Shown: piece by piece, positions 61,167-64,000 of the stretch
How positions within the stretch are numbered: position 1 is the first letter of the stretch
Layout: each line of letters starts with the position of its first letter
NCBI GenBank assembly: GCA_021014325.1
Contig: CM037472.1
Location: forward strand, 21,995,063 to 22,059,062
Direction of reading: 5' to 3'
DNA from: Plazaster borealis
Taxonomy: Eukaryota > Echinodermata > Asteroidea > Forcipulatida > Labidiasteridae
DNA length: 64,000 nucleotides
Made by a program: the position numbers and the translations under genes
The notes under the pieces: generated by a model
Databases searched by the model: none
The model's input: the letters and a program-made list of their open reading frames with translations, nothing else
What the model was told of the DNA's origin: nothing

Positions 61167-63072
61167 TACTGCAGATGAAAATATTGTATTTAAAAAAATG
61201 TACAACATGTAAAAGAAAATTATTTATAAGAAAATGAGAACAGACGTCCTGTTTGTGCCGGTTAATCATTGATAGCCTAGACAATTACCTGTGCAATTAA
61301 TCTTCCATCTCTAGTCTCGAAGAGAGACTATTGAGAAAAATTGCTATATAAATGGAATAAACATATGGGATATTTAAAATGTATTTAACCGTTTCTTCAA
61401 TGCATTTTTTTCTTCTTTTTTGACCAACACTTTGAAAAAATCCACAAAAACTGCTGCATAAATAGAGAAGCAAAGGTGACTGAGAGAAGTCAAGGGGATT
61501 GCTTTAGAATGATAAACGTCCAGATTGCAAACCATATCTCTGTATTTATTTTGTAAAATTAATCAGTTTCCCAATGCAGACTCACAGCTGTTCCACTAAT
61601 TCTGAAGCAAGCCTGGCAGACCCCACCAATGTAATAGTAAAGTGTAAACAAACATTAATTTATTGACACTATATATCAGCCAGGAATGCTTTGATCCTGT
61701 AGCCCCACCGCCAAGCCAAACAATCCTGCAGATGTCTGCAGCAGTAAACTGACTACAAGTTGGAATGACAGACATCAATTGGAGGAGTACAACATGAGAC
61801 AGGGGAGACATTATGTAGCGCAATAATACAGTCAGCTCCAATCAACATGATTATTTGTGTTGGCTTTACGCCTTCACAAACATGGTGTTAGGAGTGGGGG
61901 CATACACGCTGTCCATCTCATGTTAAACACAGATTCATAGCATCCAACCAAGTGACAAACCTGTAAATATAAATCTTTCAAATATTTACATGTAGACTTA
62001 AACATTTGAGACATTCCTTGTTACTTTCGATTGGAAAATACATGTTCGGGAAACACAGATGTGATCTTGAGAGCAGACAGACAATTTAGAAGTCAGACAA
62101 CGTTGTCTCTGACACTCCTTAGTATTTGACACATAATAAACTTAAGCAACATAAGTTCACAGATCTAAAAAAAACTAATACTACTTCAATGAAAGAAGAT
62201 GTAATGAAAATACAAAATGGAATCCTCTGTGTTGTAGATGTGTTGTAAATCATTCCACTCTTTTAAGAAAGTGAGAAGTGTGAAACATTATCCCCTGACA
62301 AGAGAGAGCTGATTTTGTCAGAGCTGCAGATTTATTTATTTGTTAACTCACAAGTCTGTGTCTCTGTCTCTCTCTAAAATCAATGACAACTTGAAATCAC
62401 AACACTTGTCTGCAGAGAGGGGGACTGAGGAAAGAGTCTCAGTCTAGGCCCCGCCTCAGGGCCCAGGAGGCCATCAGAGAAGACAACCACAGAATTCTCT
62501 GGACTTATGACAGGGAGAAACAAACAGAAATGACGTTCACTGTATAGAGTTGCCATGGCCACCCCGGGGTAGAAAACCAGATACGGTTTCAGAGGGCGCA
62601 TGTGTCCGCATAAAAAAAGACAAAGCAGACCGGCAACTGCAGGGGTGGGAATCACTTAGACTGGGAGACGCGATCCGATGGCAGGGTAGGGGAAGATTAC
62701 CAAGCATAGCCAATAGTAATGCTTTCTAGGGGGAGTCATCGGTTCTGATTAATTGGCACATAGTGTGTACCCCTCTTGTAACATGAGAGAGGAAATTCCA
62801 GTACAGGAGACTGCAGCGATCCCACAGAAATCAATGGTTTAATTAAAGTTGGTGACATTTGCAGGCAATTTCAATCATTCAAGGTAGATTAAGTTGTGAT
62901 GGATGTGTGAAACATTCGGTATTGGCGGCTGTATTGTGTTGTAATTGCTGTGCGTTTTGATAAGACAATAGTGGGTGTTAATATGATGATACAAATATGG
63001 TTGCTACCTGTTTACCATTTGATCATTTTGTTTTATGAATAAAACTAAGCTGTGTCATACTTTTTCCACACA
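61167..63072. other. No gene seen
   Basis: Short ORFs only (91 codons at most, 62380-62655 minus). A GC-richer patch occurs at 62440-62600. Nothing resembling another KIF26 exon was recognised. Confidence 0.45.
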
Positions 63073-63373
63073 ATAGACCATGTAACATGTGACATCACAT
63101 GTTTACATAAGAGTCACAGAGCCTGGACTTCCTGCAGGCATGGTTTGGAAGAAAACTATGGGGATTGCACTGTCTGATTTTTATCAACTTTTGATATAAA
63201 GAAAGAGGGCACAACTCAAAACTTGTTCAGCTATTATTTTTATAACTCTTGGATGCATGCGGAAATTATGACACAAAATGTAAAATGTTTACAAGTGTAG
63301 TATCTTGCCTGCCAGGAAATGCCCTTGATCGTACAAGGTCACTCTTTTTGTAAACAAAGGTTACATAGTCTAT
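63073..63373 (+). mobile_element. MITE-like element with ATAGAC...GTCTAT ends
   Basis: The left end atagaccatgtaac... and right end gtaaacaaaggttacatagt followed by ctat are inverted repeats. Possible TA dinucleotides at both edges suggest a TA-target element, but this is weak. The internal sequence matches 57405-57688, and a fragment is at 3435-3480. Confidence 0.68.
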
Positions 63374-63760
63374 ACATGTATACTTTAATGACTTGTTACT
63401 TATTTTGCTAGCTGTGCTAAGAACTTTATTCATTCTTCCATGACAATTTCCGATAAAAAACACAGGGGACAACATATATTAATTAACCAATTTATGTATC
63501 TGAATAAAGCCATATTTTTTGTTTAAATACAAACACACAAACAAAATATTTATGTTACAGTTTATATCTTCCGTCATACGCCTACATATATACACTATTT
63601 CTGTTTACTTGGATAGAGCAGATTATCTGTGCTATAGCTGTATAAATACAAATCGTTAGTTTCATTACGTACGAACCGACACAAACAAAAAGCAAAACGC
63701 ACTTACATGGGCACAAGCTGCCTGCTACCACAGAAGCTTCTATTTTTTTCGCTTCTGGAG

Positions 63761-63783
63761 AGCAGTGCCATGAAATTGGGCCC
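63761..63783. repeat. Terminal fragment of the GGGCCC-type element
   Basis: agcagtgccatgaaattggg plus CCC matches the right terminus of the family with two mismatches. The remainder of the element was not recognised. Confidence 0.5.
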
Positions 63784-64000
63784 AGTAGGGGTAGAGAAAT
63801 GAGTCAGTGGTGAGACTGGGGCACACGTTGTCACCAGACACCGATATGAATTAATGGACTAAGGGTTGGATGACACTGTATCTATAAGATACCCTATAGG
63901 ATCAGCCAATTCACTCTACTCATCCCAATAATAATACCTCCAAGGCTACACAATAATAGGATGTAGCCAAAATGAAGATACATCTTCAAGAAAGATGCTC

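Larger units (their letters stand above)
29689..64000 (-). other. Probable upstream intron (partial) of KIF26
   Basis: In gene orientation this stretch precedes the exon acceptor. No exon with the other N-terminal cysteine block of KIF26 was recognised on the minus strand. The exon is phase 0 at its 5' end, so at least one upstream coding exon is expected, in this stretch or beyond the window edge. Confidence 0.45.

Overview
The window looks like intron-rich animal nuclear DNA. It is AT-rich, full of short interspersed and inverted repeats, has no dense open reading frames and no operon-like packing. The repeat vocabulary suggests an echinoderm, most likely a sea star: a TTAA-flanked element starting AGGCACTGTACACG, an element with GGGCCCAATTTCATAGAGC ends, and tRNA-headed SINEs. 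That assignment rests on recollection of repeat motifs and was not searched.

Only one coding exon can be supported. It lies on the minus strand at 29263-29688 (142 codons, phase 0 at both ends, clear AG acceptor and CAG|GTAGGT donor). It encodes the conserved N-terminal region of a KIF26A/KIF26B (VAB-8 family) atypical kinesin. The motor domain and the true N terminus are not in the sequence I could recognise. The rest of the window is therefore most simply read as two very long flanking introns (29689-64000 upstream, 1-29262 downstream in gene orientation), although intergenic DNA towards the edges cannot be excluded.

The non-coding sequence is a mosaic of short non-autonomous elements. (i) A TTAA-target MITE family has six copies (1480-1844, 14580-14938, 24134-24510, 31997-32324, 44664-45006, 46554-47062). 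One carries a 143-bp internal tandem duplication and one is nested inside another element. (ii) The GGGCCCAATTTC terminal-inverted-repeat family lies at 33851-34043, 36483-36765 and 44642-45171, plus fragments. (iii) tRNA-Leu-like SINEs lie at 34421-34851, 41611-41880 and 60831-61166. (iv) A second tRNA-headed SINE family lies at 52299-52482 and 27604-27725. (v) A large inverted repeat at 28863-29130, flanked by 15-bp near-identical direct repeats, sits just inside the intron next to the KIF26 donor. (vi) Several further paired families lie at 19538/37497, 57405/63073 and 48657. (vii) A possible LTR-element remnant starts at 57689 and 57865.

No rRNA genes, functional tRNA genes, CRISPR arrays or autonomous transposase or reverse-transcriptase genes were recognised. 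Most long ORFs (up to 155 codons) resemble no family I know and are probably fortuitous or lie inside repeats.
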